Counted from the first letter of the stretch, positions 22,726-35,779 are shown. The stretch is 64,000 bases of DNA from Blastomyces gilchristii SLH14081 (GCF_000003855.2 NW_003101656.1:491463-555462), one strand, 5' to 3'. Made by a program: numbers and translations. Notes: generated from the letters alone by a model not told the origin.

Positions 22726-23035
22726 TGTGACGGGCTGCGCCCGATCAATCATATAGACTATTCTGTTACACTTCACAGATTTCAACCGCTTCATTCTCAA
22801 ACGCGTACACTCTGATTCTCAGTCATTCTTGATCACTGATTCTCAGCTGCTATGAACATGTATAGATTCTTCTGCTCTGAAGCTCCACTGTGTATATCAC
22901 TACATATATGTATAAATATTCACTTCAATTGCTGATTCTCATACTTTCTCTTTCTTTTTCTTCTCTAACAGTTTTCTGTTTATTATATAAGACCTATCAA
23001 TATTATACTGATCTATTCAGTGTAGGTCTCTTACA
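22726..23035 (+). repeat. 5' LTR of GypA A3
   Basis: 310 bp, TGTGACGGGCTGCGCCC...GGTCTCTTACA. The first 20 bases are nearly undecayed while the middle is AT-shifted. Confidence 0.92.
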
Positions 23036-23362
23036 CTAGAAAAACATTCATTATCTTCTTATTAGAAATGATTATTCATGTATCATCTTCTCATTAGAAA
23101 TGATTACTCACTGAGATATCTGAATGTGTAATCATGTATAAGAAATAGAGAAACAGTCAAATAGTGAAGCAGATACTGAGTTCTCAGATAGAAGCTTGCT
23201 TATCAGTCACTCTGACTCTGTAACAAGATCTTACAAAGAGAGTAAGATTTTACAAGAGAATGTTAGTGAAAGATCTGAGAGTTCTGATACTTAGATATAT
23301 GAGATATTCATATAATTACACTTCTTTAAGATTTCACAGATATTATACACTGAATAAATAAC

Positions 23363-24880
23363 ATGTCTAATGACAATATGAAAGAACTCTTGAATATAAG
23401 TATAAAAGCAATATCACAGTGACTCTGAGCAATGTTGAAATTATAACAGTAATAGATAGCTGATATATATGTAACTCAACAACTTCAATACAAAGAGATT
23501 CAACAATTAACTCAATAAAGAACTCATGTGATTTCAACATCTATAAAATTGAATATAAAAGCACTGAAAGAATGCTTAGATACTTCTACATATTTTAATA
23601 CTTCTGATCTCACTCTCTACTCATTCATGAAGAATGAAAATACTTGTCAAATTGAGTATAGATGAAGATATCATCAGTTCATTAATCAATTAAAATTGAT
23701 ATATCAATGAATGATTGAAGAATTGCGTAAGATAGAAGTTTCATTCATGAATGAAAGCATGTAAATCAGTGTTATTATTATTATTATTATTATTCTTTCA
23801 TTATACTCATATGCAAGCGGAGCTTATGATGAGTCCTTGCGTGATGTTAAATACAGATCAAGTGTTAATTATACAGGAGGAAATACAGGTGTTGAGACCA
23901 CACCAAGATAACAAGAACATAGGAAAATACAAAGGAGTGACAATTAGATACATGCGATAATAACTTCTCAGCTCAGGAACATAGAGCAATTCATTGAAGT
24001 GATTTGTACACCTCTGTATTTATTAGAAACCTGAGGTGCTTGAGTTCCGGATTTAATGTATCCCCTGCGGGTTTCGAACCCACGCGCCTTGGTTTCCCAC
24101 GCCAAGGCACTACCAGGTGGCCGCATTAACCATTCAGCCACCGGGGCGAATCAGTGTTGTGAACATCTGATAACATTATCAAATATCTTGATATTCTGTT
24201 CTGAGACACTGTCATACAATAGAAAGTATTAGATTGATTACAGAGTATCTGACAGAGAAACACTTCTCTTACAACATTTATCTCTGACTTCAACATCAAG
24301 AATCTTGAAGCAGATAATCAATCTTGAGAGAATTGAATGAAGATTAGCATGCTTAAGAAGACATTAACTTTTGAACTCTTACAGACTCTTATAAGTGTAG
24401 ATAAAGACCAGACTTATAAAGGCTTCTGCACACAGCTTCAGATATTGAATAACTGTCTTATCAAGCTCAAGAGTATACAGAACAGTGATAGAAGATATTA
24501 CATTTCAGTCACTGATACATCTGTGCTGAAGAATAACAATGATGCAGATGTCATGAATTGAGTAGACTTAAATCTCTATACATAAGCAAGAATCTTTCCT
24601 GTCTGAACAGACTTCTGAGTTTCTGGAATCACTTCTGAAGAAGTTGCTGATTGATGTTAATAACATGTATGCATCAACTGTAACTGATCAGAGCATATTA
24701 CTTTCAACTGTTGATCAGCCTATGTATCTTCTTGCTCAAAGAATGAATCAGTGTCTGTCTGTGTCAACCATGTTTCATTAGAGAAGGATTCAGAAGATAA
24801 GTATGAGAATGCTCTAATGAAACAGGGAAAAGATTACCTTCTGTTCAAATTCACAAACAGGAGCTTGAAGAGATTGAATG
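23363..24880 (+). pseudogene. gag: GypA A3 gag remnant, split by SINE S1
   Basis: The ATG at 23363 opens MSNDNMKELLN. The first part reads as an amphipathic, Gln-rich Gag N-terminus. After the SINE the frame resumes, and a 75-codon open stretch (24337-24561) starts MKISMLKKTL. Stops replace Trp, Arg and Gln codons. It probably encoded the structural protein. No clear zinc knuckle was found. Confidence 0.72.
23774..24148 (-). mobile_element. SINE copy S1, tRNA-like head, nearly undecayed
   Basis: 375 bp flanked by a perfect 10-bp target duplication AATCAGTGTT (23764-23773, 24149-24158). Read on the minus strand it has a head with an A box (TGGCTGAATGG) and B box (GGGTTCGAAACC), a hairpin CCTTGG...CCAAGG, a body, and an (AAT)n tail. 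CpGs survive here while flanking gag is decayed, so it arrived late or escaped mutation. The sequence before its tail resembles the LINE-T 3' end, suggesting LINE-T mobilised it. A 69-codon frame across it is accidental. Confidence 0.92.
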
Positions 24881-27800
24881 ATAATAATTTGAAGAGAAAA
24901 TAACAATGAATGTGATTCTTGTATCTACTGTGATCAATAATATGTATAATATGAAAGCCATGATAGACAGCAGTCTATATTATTATACAATAATTAAATC
25001 TTCAGTTGTAAGATATTACAACCTTTAGTGTATTCTCTTATCAAAATCCTGACTTCTTGCAGAATTTGATGATCTAAAAGACATTTGTACCTGTTACATG
25101 ATGAAGTTAATCATAAATGTAGAAGAACATTAATGTGAAGATGTCTATATATATGAAGTTAATAATCTTGATTACAATCTTATGTTAGAACTTGCCTGAC
25201 TATCTGAATAAGGCATCTTATTCAATACTTGAAACAGAAGCTTGATATTCCCTAATAATGATAGAATTCATGAAGATGATATTCACAAGACTATGAGTCT
25301 GATATAGATCTCTGTCAATGTGTATAAAATACTCTGAAAAAGAAGTTACTGATAGCAGAATTATATGATAATCTATTCTATCTGTCTGACTGATATTAAA
25401 AAGGCTCTAGAAAAGTTATTCTGTGTTACAATAACAGATTCTCATATGAAACTTTCTTAATAATATCATGAATATCTAGATATCTTCTGATAAGATAATA
25501 TTATGAATATACTCTTCTTATAAGATTCTGAAGTGAATCACAGTATTAAGTTAGAGAAGAAGAATGATAAGAACTCTGAACTGTCATAAGACTCTCTTTA
25601 CAACATGTCTTGAGATGAACTTCTTCTTCTTCAAAAGACACTCAATAATCTATTAAATAAAGAATTCATATATATTAGTAATTCTTTCACTGCAGCTTCT
25701 ATTCTCTTTGCAAAGAAATCAGATAAAGAACTCTGATTCTGTGTAAACTATTGAGAACTGAACAGAATAACAAAGAAGGATTGCTATCTGCTATCTCTTA
25801 TTAATAAAATTCTAGCTCACATTGAATAAGCTCAATAATTTATAAAACTAGATATTATCACTGTGTTTCATAAGATCTGTATCACTGAAGAAGATGAGTG
25901 ACTTATAGTATTTCAGACATGATATGACCTTTTTGAATGAATAGTTATTCTCTTCAGACTGACTAATGTTCTCAGTACATTTCAGAAGTATATCAACTGA
26001 ACACTCTGAGATTTCTGTGATGAATTCATATCTGTATATCTTGATAACATTCTCATCTTGACTGATGAGTTCAGAAAAGAATATCAAGAACATGTATAGA
26101 AGATATTACAATGATCATGAGAAGCAGAACTACTGATAGATATTGACAAGTATGACTTTGAAGTTAAGAGTATTAAATATCCGAGTTTTATTATAGAAGC
26201 TGATAAGAGAATTTGAATGAATTCTGAGAAAGACTCTGTTATTCTTGCATGAGAAGCTTCATATACTGTGAAAGATGTATGAAGCTTCATTGAATTTGCT
26301 AACTTCTATCAGTGATTGATATGAAACTTCTCAGATATTGTGAGATCACTTACAGAACTCATTAAGAAGAACTCAGTATTTCAGTGATCAGTAGATGCTG
26401 AAGCTGTATTCATACAGATGAAGAAGATGTTCATCAGTATCTCTCTACTAATAATATTTAACTCTGATTATGAGATAGTTGTTGAAGCTGATTTCTTCAA
26501 CTATAAGATAGAAGAAGTAATATTGCAATATGATGATGAAGATGTTCTATGATTATATGTTTTCATGTTTAAGAAACTGAGTTCTGCTAAATGCAATTAT
26601 GAGATCTATGATAAGAAACTTCTTACAATTGTATACTATCTAGAAGAATGAGACTCTGAACTCTGAAGTATCTCTGAATTTAAGATAATCACAGATTATA
26701 AGAATCTCAAATATATTATAATAACTCATAAACTCACTGAATGACAGATGTGATGGTCTGAGTTTCTAAGCTGCTTTCATTTTATAATACACTACTGTTC
26801 TGACAGCTAGAACTTGATGACAGATGCTCTCTCATGATGAGAGTAAGATATATCTTTCAATGTAACAGACACCTGTTGAATGAACTGAGAACCTCAGCTA
26901 CTAAATCTGAAGATATTAGTTAATCAAGATAAAACAACTTATGACACTATACATGTTTCTCTGATTAGAACATTCTCTCTCTGAACTGACACTGATACTG
27001 ACACTGATATCTTGACTTCTCCTGACTCTACACTAGATGAATTATAACATATAACAGCTCAAACTGATGAACTTCTTCAAGTACTCACTGAAGCAGTATG
27101 TCAAGAATCACTCTGATTCTCCTCAGAACTATATATAAGCACTGACATCTCAGAATGTTCAATTAATAATAATAATACTCTATAATTCTGTGAATAATGC
27201 TGAGTCTCTCACTCTGAACTCTTATACACTTAGATAATCTAAGAGATGCATGATTCACATATAACTGATTATTCAGGCTGTGAATAAGTGTATAAAATAA
27301 TCTTCTGAGAGATCTACTGATCTGAGATATTAAATAGTAACAGATGCTTTGTCTGAAACTGCAATTATTGTTCTTCTATCATCTTATGAAAGAACTGTAG
27401 AAAAGATCTGCTGAAACTGCTTAATATCTCTGATAGAATCTGATAAGATGTAATAATTGACTTCACTGTTAATCTCTCTGAGAGTAAGAATTGTAGAAAC
27501 ATTCTGATCATTGTGAATTGATTGAGTAAAGATATAATATTAAAATCTTGTAATAAAATGAATACTGAACCAGTTACTGAAGCTTTTCTACAGAGCCTGT
27601 TCTATCAGATGCATGAATTACTGAGATCTATAGTATCAGATTAGAGCTGTCAATTCATAAGTACTCTCTGAACAAGAATCTATCAAGTTCTCAAGATTAT
27701 ATACTATCTGTCAACTGTCTATCACTCTGAGACTGATAATGTATCAGAATGAACAATTCAGACTGTGAAGAATGATCTTCATAAGTTCTGCAATCACTTA

Positions 27801-28508
27801 TAAGATGATTGATATGATCTTCTTCTACATGCAGAGATTGCTATCAATGATTGAGATCCTATTTTAACAGATATAAGCCTGTTCTTTCTCATATATGAAT
27901 ATTATATAAAAGTAGTGAATCTTCTAGAGATTATATATTTCACACTGAATCTCTGCAGTCTGATTCAGATCACTGACAATATAGTAATAAAACTCTGAGA
28001 TATCTGTGATTAAGCAGAGATCTTCATGATGAGTGTTAAACAGAATTAAGAAGATTGAATTAATGTTCACTGAGACCTCACTGAATAATATAAGATAAAA
28101 GATCTAGTATGATTGAATCTTAAGAATATACAGATCACATGTTCATGTCATATACTGAATTACTGTTATATCAAGTATAAAGTGATAGAAGTTCTAGATA
28201 GTCACAACTACTGTCTTAATATATTATCAGAAATTCATAATGTCTTTCACACAAGCTTGCTCGGCTGTGTTGTCACTGATCTGTTCTCTTCTCAACTGAC
28301 TTCTGACTGACAGCCACCAGGCATCATAGAAGAAGATAATGAGCTTGAGTGAGAGATTAAGAATATTCTTGATAAGAGATCTCATGACTGCAGCTGTCAA
28401 TATCTTCTGAAATAAGTCAGGTATAATAGTCTGATCTGAACTCTGAGTTCTGCATTATCTGAAACAGCAGTTCTTGACTGATGAAAACTGCTTCTGAAAA
28501 GAAGGAAC
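24881..28508 (+). pseudogene. pol: GypA A3 pol remnant with C-terminal chromodomain
   Basis: Domains in order: aspartic protease (about 24900-25200, MIDSS core), RT (about 25700-26300; active site reads YLDN near 26034), RNase H (about 26400-26850), integrase (about 27100-28300) and a chromodomain (about 28330-28500). The chromodomain is recognised by an acidic lead, a YLLKW-like core and an SALSET stretch. Chromodomain integrases of the chromovirus lineage are known to bind histone marks of silent chromatin. Numerous TGA and TAG stops make it non-functional. Confidence 0.82.
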
Positions 28509-28511
28509 TAA

Positions 28512-28820
28512 TGTGATGAGCTGCATCTGATCAATTATATAGACTATTCTGTTACACTTCACAGATTTCAACTGCTTCATTCTTGAATGTGTATACTCTG
28601 ATTCTCAGCCATTCTTAATCTCTGATTCTCAGCTGCTCTGAATGTATATAGATTCTTCTGCTTCCAAGCTTCACTGCATACATTATCACATACATGTATA
28701 AATATTCACTTGTTTGCTGATTCTCACACTTTCTCCTTCTTTTTCTTCTCTAATGTTTTTCTCTTTGTTATATAAGACCTATCTCTATTATATCAATCTA
28801 TTCAGTGTAGGTCTCTTACA
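28512..28820 (+). repeat. 3' LTR of GypA A3
   Basis: 309 bp, TGTGATGAGCTGCATC...GGTCTCTTACA. It is preceded by a purine-rich stretch in the polypurine-tract position (GAAAGGGGGGG in the better-preserved A5, GAAAAGAAGG here). Confidence 0.92.
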
Positions 28821-29465
28821 TCAATTGAACACTCGTTTGCAGAGAAAAATAGATTTGAGAAGAATCTGTGAATTTGATAATAATATTAATTAATTTCATT
28901 ATCATTGCTGTGAAATAGCTTGTGTGTGATTTTTTCTAACTTCTATATTCATTTTTAACCTGGCTTCTGAGTTCAGACAATAAATCAATAGTTTTTATAT
29001 GTTATTTAACAGCACTTATTCTTGCTTCTTTATAAATTCTATTTCCGCATTTACAGTGTTAATATACTTCAGAAATTTAGCTCATTTCTGCAAGATTTCT
29101 GTAACTTAGTAGTGAAATGAACTTTTCTTATTACATAAAACACAAGATCAGATCATGAATTCAAATAATCTCTTTTATTATTTGTGTATATAATTTTAAA
29201 TATAGATTTAATGAAATGTACATTATATTCTATATTCATATTATCAGTAAAGAAGAATAACAGAGATTGTTATCTAATTATATAATATTTTTCAATTTTT
29301 CAAGGTTTAATTATTACACTTCAGACAGAATTAGAGTCAATCAAGTTATATTTTCTTAATAAGTTCCAGTTTTTATATAGACTTTATTATTCAAAGACTT
29401 TCTTAGAAAAGAATTCTTTATATAGATACAGAAAACATTATAATTTCTGAATTACTGAATTTATT
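28821..29465. other. Unassigned AT-rich sequence
   Basis: No match to the families in this window, no RNA gene and no frame of note. Its composition is more A/T-run-like and less CTGA-rich than the decayed elements, so it may be original non-repeat DNA of the locus. Confidence 0.5.
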
Positions 29466-29577
29466 TATAATTTGAAAGAATATATGACTGCTGAATAATA
29501 ACACAGCTGCTTTTGAACTTGCTTATGAATGTAAAGAGGTTATAACAGTCACTAATTAATTTAGTATAATATATATT

Positions 29578-29700
29578 CTTTTTCACTCTCTAGTCTCTCT
29601 ATTATCTCATTGTTCTCTACTACTCTAAAGTCTCTTCTATCACTTTCACTATCTCTACTTCTCTCTTACTATCTCTATCACATTTTGATCTCTGTGTTTA
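29578..29700. repeat. Pyrimidine-rich tract (plus strand)
   Basis: About 120 bases rich in CTCT, TCTAT and CACTAT. It faces the purine-rich tract 120 bases further on, so the two could pair as an imperfect inverted repeat. Confidence 0.75.
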
Positions 29701-29816
29701 TAGTATATACTGCTAAATACTCTGTAATAAAATCTTATGTGATGTTATATACATCTCTTTGAATTCATGAATGAGATTGAATAGCTGACTCTGCAGTCTG
29801 TACAGCTCTGATTAAT

Positions 29817-30715
29817 CTGATAATGATGATAGAGATGATACAGAGTAAAAGAGAGTAGTAGAAGAAGTAGAGATGATAATGATAATAGAGAGAGTAGAGA
29901 GTGAAAGGAGTGAAAGAGATGGTAACAGTGAGTAGAGATAGAGAGTGAGAGTATTAGAGAGAGTTGCTGAGTGATAGAGATGATGATGATGATATAGAGA
30001 GTAGAAATGAAAGAGATGATAAGAGGGTAGAGATAGAGAGTAGAAGTGATAGAGAGGGCTATGAGGCGGTAGACATGATAGTGATGATAGAGGGAGTAGA
30101 GGGTGAAAGAGGCGGAAGAGGTGATAAGAGGTGGTAAGAGATGGTCCGCGGGGAGGGTGGAAGTGATAGAGGGGCTGTGAGGCGGTAGAGGCGGTGGTGG
30201 TGGTAGAGGGGGCAGAGGGTAAGAAGTGAAAGAGGTAGAAGGAGTGGTAGAGAACCAGGGATGATACGGGGTAATACAGGGTGAAAGAGGCTGGTAGGGA
30301 GAGAGAGTAGAGGCGGTAGAGACGGTGATGGTGGTAGAGAGGGTAGAGGTTAAGAGGTGAAACTGTAGAAGAGGTGGTAGGGGTGATACGGAGTGATACA
30401 GAGTGAAAGAGAGTGGTAGGGGAACAGGGTAGGGGCGGTAGATGTGGTGGTAGTGGTAGAGGGGGTAGAGGGGGTAGAGGGTGAAAGGGGTGAAAGGGGT
30501 GGTAAGAGGGGGGTAGAGGGTGGTCTGGGGAAAGGGTGGAAGTGATAGAGGGGCTGCGGGGCGGTAGAGGCGGTGGTGGTGGTAGAGGGGGTAAAGAGTA
30601 AGGGGTGGAGGAGGTAGAAAGAAGTGGTAGAAGTGATACAGGGTGATACAGAGTGAAAGAGAGTAGTAGAGAGAGAGAGTGAAAGTGATAGAGAGGGCTG
30701 TACAAGCAGAAAAGT
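29817..30715. repeat. About 900-bp polypurine minisatellite-like tract (GA/GGTAGAG-rich)
   Basis: It is almost purely A, G and T with very few C on the plus strand, built from variable modules such as GGTAGAG, GTGATAGAG and GAAAGAGG. A longer module AAGTGATAGAG...GGGCT recurs at 30044, 30161, 30540 and 30683; the stretches from 30140 and from 30508 resemble each other over about 150 bases. On the minus strand it leaves a 297-codon frame (30705-29812) of Pro, Ser, Leu, His, Tyr and Thr, with no domain. I treat that frame as a by-product of composition. Confidence 0.88.
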
Positions 30716-30729
30716 GAGTGTAAGTGAGT

Positions 30730-33700
30730 ATTTGATGCTTGTATAAGATTATTTAATAACTGATATTTAGTATTACCTGCAAGAGTAAGAGTTTTCTTAC
30801 ACTTTGAAGAATGATCTTGCTAATATTTGAATGTGAGAGCTGCAGAATGTAAAATACAATCTTATTCTTCAGACTTATTGATTTCAAAGATTCAATCTGC
30901 AGATTCAATGATGTACATGTCATATGCAGTTAACTGATAGAAAGAAAACAGTTCATACAATTCTATCAACTGATATGAGAAGAAGATTTTACATCTCTGA
31001 TATAGAAGAGTTAAATCTGCTTATACATTAATAAGCAAAGAGAATGATTCATAAGATCTCATTAAGATAAAGAATATACAAAATAACAAGTGTATGAAGA
31101 AACTTCTGAAGAAGTATAAAAAGATCTTCTGAATATATCTTCACTGAAATTACTGTCAGAATAAGAATTTGTACATGAGATTGACACAGAGAATATGAAA
31201 TCAGTTAATTAAAATATATGCTCTCTATTACAGATATATCTTGAAGAATAGAAGTATCAGATCACAGACCTTCTAAAACATCATTGTATATAATTCTTAT
31301 CAATTGTGTGAGACTTCTCAGTTCTATTCATGAAAAAGACAGATGAAGAGTAATAGATATGGATTAATTATCAAGCACTTAATAAGCTTATAATTAAGAA
31401 TGAATATTCACTGTCACAGATTTAACAACAGTTGAATACAGTTAAAAATGCTTAATATCTATTAAAGATTAATCTTCTCTTAGATCACTAGCAGATCTGT
31501 ATAGATAAACTGTCAGTTAGACTGGCCGCTGAGACCATGAATTTCACATTTAATCTCATTTGGTCGGGTCCCATACATTTCTTGACGTGAATCCCGCTGG
31601 GACTGGCTATCAAAAAAACATGTAAAGTGACTATATATCAGATCTTAAAATGGAACCATGACTTGAAAAAAATGAGAAAGTGATCTCATTTGGTCTCATT
31701 TAGTTTCATTCTTGGTATAAAGTGACTATTTTTAGACATTTTAAGATTTTCTTTAGACTATTTTTAATTTTTTAAAAAGTAACACTTTTTGGTAATGCTC
31801 AAATGAGATTTAAAGTCATTTAAAGCAATAAAAATAATTTAAATTGAGAAGTGAAAATCATGGTCTTATTTGAAAAATGTGACAAGAGTAGACAGTAAGT
31901 TCCACTGAGACAGTATGAGACTACTATCTAATGTTAAAACCATGTAATGAGATCAGTCGAATTGGTAATGAGACTATTAAAAAATCTGGTCCTGGTCTCA
32001 GACACGGTCACACGGTCAGTCTACTGTCAGTATTATAAACTGCATTTAATATATAATCAATGAAGTTCAAATTTCTAGCAATATTATTTAGTCTGACAAA
32101 TGTATCTGTTATCTTTCAAATGACAATGAATATAACTCTTTATAAATAGAATGAAATCTCATACCTTGTATATCTGAATAACATTCTGGTCGTCTCAAAC
32201 TTATATAATAAATATATGAAGTATCTTGATGAAGTGCTTATAACACTGACACAGTATAAGCTCTATATCAAATCAACAAAGTGTGTATTTGAAACAGAAG
32301 AGTTGAAGTTTATAGAATATATAGTGAGTGATAACTGTATACATCTCATTCTGAAGAAATTAAATATTATAGCAAATTAACTGCAGCTGAGAAATATACA
32401 TTATATACAATAGTTTCTTAAGTTAATCTCATATTACTGCAGATTTATCAAGAATTTCATATAAATAGCTGCATCACTCTCAGATCTCTTAAGAGTAACA
32501 CGATACTAATCTGTGAAAGAAGAAGTGTCATTCAATTATCTAAAATCTTACATATAAAGAGGCCTTTCTCACACTGAGAGAATATATAATAACATTCTCA
32601 GTACTTATTCAACCAGATCATGATAAATCTTTCTACATTAAAATGAATATATCTGAATAAGCTATCAGAGACACTCTTCTACAGATAAGTAAGAATATCA
32701 AGCTGTATCTGATAATATATAATAATAGAAAACTATCAGGCACTGAGCTCAATTACTCAGTGTATAAAAAGAAATTACTAGTAATTAAGTATATACTGAT
32801 ATTGTGAAATACATATATTGATAACAGGCATGTAATAATAATGATTATGAATCACAAATGTCTTGTTTATCTACAATTGATAATGAAATTCTTCAAATAC
32901 TTAGTATATTAAATCTCAGAGTTCTAAGCATATAATCTTCATATCAGATACTGAAAGAAATTGAACACTGTAATATGTAGTACAAGGAGTCATAGATACG
33001 ATTTCATGAGTGAGAGTTCTGCAAATCAGATATAGAACAAGTTTATATTAAACACACTGAGAAAACACAAGAAATCAGAATAAGTGAATACAATAATCTC
33101 TTACTTAAAGAATAGCAAGATATCAAATAATAAGTATTTTATAATAGTAGTAAAAGAGATGCTTCTGAACTTCATACTGAGAAAATTGAAAAATAATATT
33201 ATATTTTACTATAATCTAGAATATACAGAAGCTCTCTATCTGAAACATTTATTTAGACATAACTTAATAACTCACATATACAAGAAATTTAGTCACTTGA
33301 AAAGCTCTGAACTCATAAGTGTACTTAAATTAAGAGTTTACTGATTAAGCATGATTAAGAACATTTAGATGTACACTTATAAGTATCTGAATTATCAGCT
33401 TATAAAGAAATCTAAGAAAGAGTGAGAATATAAGAAAGTGTAATATCAGATAAAAAGTATAATACAACTGTTTAAACAATAAGAGATGAATCTCTTACAC
33501 ATACTACTGTGAATATTAAATAAAAATCATTGAATAATTACTGCTATTGACTACACTACTGACTGATCAGTTGTGAAAGCAGTTTCAGAGATATCAGAGA
33601 AGATAATAATAAAGTTTCTACATAATGAGATCTATGTTAACTATGAAATACTGCATGAGATTCTAACTGATAATGATCTGAATCTCATAGAAGAAGTGAT

Positions 33701-33844
33701 CAGGCATTTCATAAGTCAGTTATAGATAAGCTATTGTAGAACAACATCATATTATCTGCAGATAAATAGAAAGATAAAACACTTGAATAAAATCTTGAGT
33801 AACATGCTAATGAAATATCTAGTGAGTAAGTCTATTAAATTATA
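30730..33844 (+). pseudogene. pol: GypB B3 pol remnant
   Basis: It matches 11010-12600 and 13112-14160 of B1. MITE M2 (31518-32023) lies just upstream of the RT palm. Integrase finger residues are visible in the 86-codon open stretch 33084-33344 (HLFRHN, HIYKKFSH). Integrase core signals follow to about 33840. Stops are everywhere; no fragment longer than 86 codons is open. Confidence 0.75.
31518..32023. mobile_element. MITE M2, hAT-like, intact ends
   Basis: 506 bp, TAGACTGGCCG...CGGTCAGTCTA, with a perfect 8-bp target duplication CTGTCAGT (31510-31517, 32024-32031). Same orientation as M3 and inverted relative to M1. It is partly decayed inside but its ends are conserved. Confidence 0.93.
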
Positions 33845-34176
33845 AGATCAGACTACATGTCTTCTCATCTGAGAGAAATATCAGTGTGTTCTCGCACAAA
33901 GAATGAATCAGTATCTATCTATATTAAGCACATTGCATGGAAGAAAGATTTGAAAGAAAACTATGAGAACATCTTGATAAAACAGGGAAAAGATTAACTT
34001 GTGTTCAAATTTGTAAACAGAAGCTTGAAGAGATCAGATAATAATAATTTGAAGAAAAGATGTCAATGAATATGATTGATGTATCTACTGTGATGAATAA
34101 CATGTATAATATGAAGGTGATGATAGATAGTGATCTATGTCACTATACAAAGATTAAATCTTCAGTTGTAAGACAT
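33845..34176 (+). mobile_element. GypA copy A4, left piece (late gag to protease)
   Basis: It matches 24720-25015 of A3 and ends with TGTAAGACAT, the target duplication of the LINE inserted at 34177. It continues at 45462. The 5' part of the element is missing at the junction with GypB B3. Confidence 0.8.
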
Positions 34177-34552
34177 TATTATTATTATTATTATCATTCT
34201 TCAATTATAGATGTATGCAGTCAGAGACTATGACATCTACCTGAGAACTTTTAGTTCTCAGAGTTTTTCCTATATCTGTAAAGTTAACTATTATACATTC
34301 ATCAATTTCAGATATGCAAAATCAGAAAATTCCAGCTCAGAATACAAAAACTGTTTACAAATTGCAGTGTTTTAACATCTTCTGATACTTTGAAACCATT
34401 TGACAATATCATGACAAAGGAAAAGAGAACACAGTCTTAAAGATAGACACATTAAATAGATAGATAGAAAGGAATTAAAAGGAAAAGATAAAGTAAAGAG
34501 AGACTGTAACAAAACAAATTATTAAAAGATAGTATATAGCTGTTTTAACAGA
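34177..34552 (-). other. LINE-T 3' UTR with (TAA)n tail
   Basis: The region after the ORF2 stop (34555-34553), ending in ATT repeats on the plus strand. It is very similar at 59741-60112, 15166-15476 and 22108-22315. Lower mutation density than the ORFs suggests either conserved use by the RT or younger copies. Confidence 0.85.
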
Positions 34553-35779
34553 CTATATCTGCTTAATTTCCTCCTCTTCATATTCAGATAATTGTGAATT
34601 TAGCCATTTTCTTGTAGCTGCTTGAGTTTCTGATAGAAAGTCTATTAAGTATTTAATTCCTGTCTCAGTTGAGAATAAGAATCTCATATTTAATTAATTT
34701 AGATTATACTTCTCTTTCAATCTGACTCTGAGACTATTGTATAATGCACAGTGCATTATAATATACTCAGGATTCTCATTTGCATTGCAGAATAAGCATT
34801 CTATTGAGTCAAATCTATCATCAAATCTTTGTATATAAGATTTGAAATAGTCATATTCTAGTTTCAGCTGTATTATAGATAAGAATATTTTCTTTTTACA
34901 TTTAATTAAACAAGATTTTCACTTGAGTTTTATTTTCAATCTTGAATAATGTATACTCTTCTTTTATTTCTGCCAGCTTTCATTTCACTTGTCTAAATAA
35001 GATTCTTTTATTTTTCTCTTTATAAAAGATCAGGACATAATTTTTTGAATAGATCTACTTAATTCTGCACTCTTTTTTACAGCTGAATCAGCCAATTCAT
35101 TGTCATAAATATTCATATAAGTAGAAACTCAGTGCAGATGAATTATCAGCTTTGATGTTCTTCTCTTTTGAATTTTCAAAACAGAGTTTAAGATCAGTTC
35201 AAGATTCATTTGATCATTATGAATCTGACTATTTCTAAGTCTTTTTAAAGCAGCTTAACTATCAGAGAATATTCATGTCTCTTTCAAACTATTTCCTCTT
35301 TTATAAGATTTCATTTCAATGAGTTTGAAAGCTTTCACTATTATAAATAGTTCAGCATCAAAGACTTCAGATTCATAGTTTAGATTTCAGAAATCTGAGA
35401 TAAAATTAATATTATCTTCAGTATAAGCAATGTCTGTGTCTAATCTATTAAAATTCTCATTTTTGAGTCATCTGAATAAATCAGAATAGAGTCTTTTATA
35501 TTGATTGTAGAAATTCTCTTCAAATGCTATTCATATTCTTTCTTCTTTGATAGTTCAATTATTTGTAAGTCTATAAGAGATTCAAGCTTTTCTCTTCAGA
35601 GAGATAACTTCTCATAATCAACTTTTTCAACATTTAAAGAAGAAAATTGATTTTTAATCAGAGAGCATAGTCTGTACAGTTGAGAAGACATTTTCTTTAA
35701 AGAATTATTTTCATTTTAATCAAGAAATCTATTTCAATTCAGTTCATTTTCAGAGTTAATTAATAGAAATGAAGAAGAG

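Larger units (their letters stand above)
22726..28820 (+). mobile_element. GypA copy A3: complete Ty3/Gypsy chromovirus with nested SINE
   Basis: LTRs at 22726-23035 (310 bp) and 28512-28820 (309 bp) enclose all domains on the plus strand in the order gag, protease, RT, RNase H, integrase, chromodomain. Flanking pentamers TAAAT and TCAAT differ by one C/T change, consistent with a decayed target duplication. A SINE splits gag. Without the SINE and its duplication the element is about 5.7 kb, like A1. It is the best template for reading the family, though every domain has stops. Confidence 0.92.
29466..33844 (+). mobile_element. GypB copy B3 with purine tract in place of gag, and nested MITE
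   Basis: 29466-29577 is a decayed version of the GypB start: TATAATTTGAAAG for TGTGGTTCGGAAG, then AACTTGCTTATGAATGTAAAG as in other copies. After a 1.1-kb low-complexity tract, similarity to GypB resumes about 30730 at the gag/pol border and runs through RT, RNase H and integrase to 33844, where it abuts a GypA fragment. The gag region is absent. MITE M2 interrupts RT. Confidence 0.8.

Noticed and set aside
23751..23960. 69-codon plus-strand frame
   Set aside because: It lies across the SINE tail and body and starts in GypA gag; no protein similarity is apparent.
24060..24148. SINE head considered as a true tRNA gene
   Set aside because: It has A and B boxes but mismatched acceptor stems, lies within a 375-bp element flanked by target duplications, and recurs in other copies.
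22726..28820. Possible infectious retrovirus-like env gene downstream of GypA pol
   Set aside because: The chromodomain lies directly before the polypurine tract and LTR; there is no room for and no sign of an envelope frame.
29812..30705. 297-codon Pro/Ser/Leu/His-rich frame on the minus strand, the longest in the window
   Set aside because: It is a translation of a polypurine repeat whose composition rarely makes stop codons. It has no domain or signal and lies inside a dead GypB.
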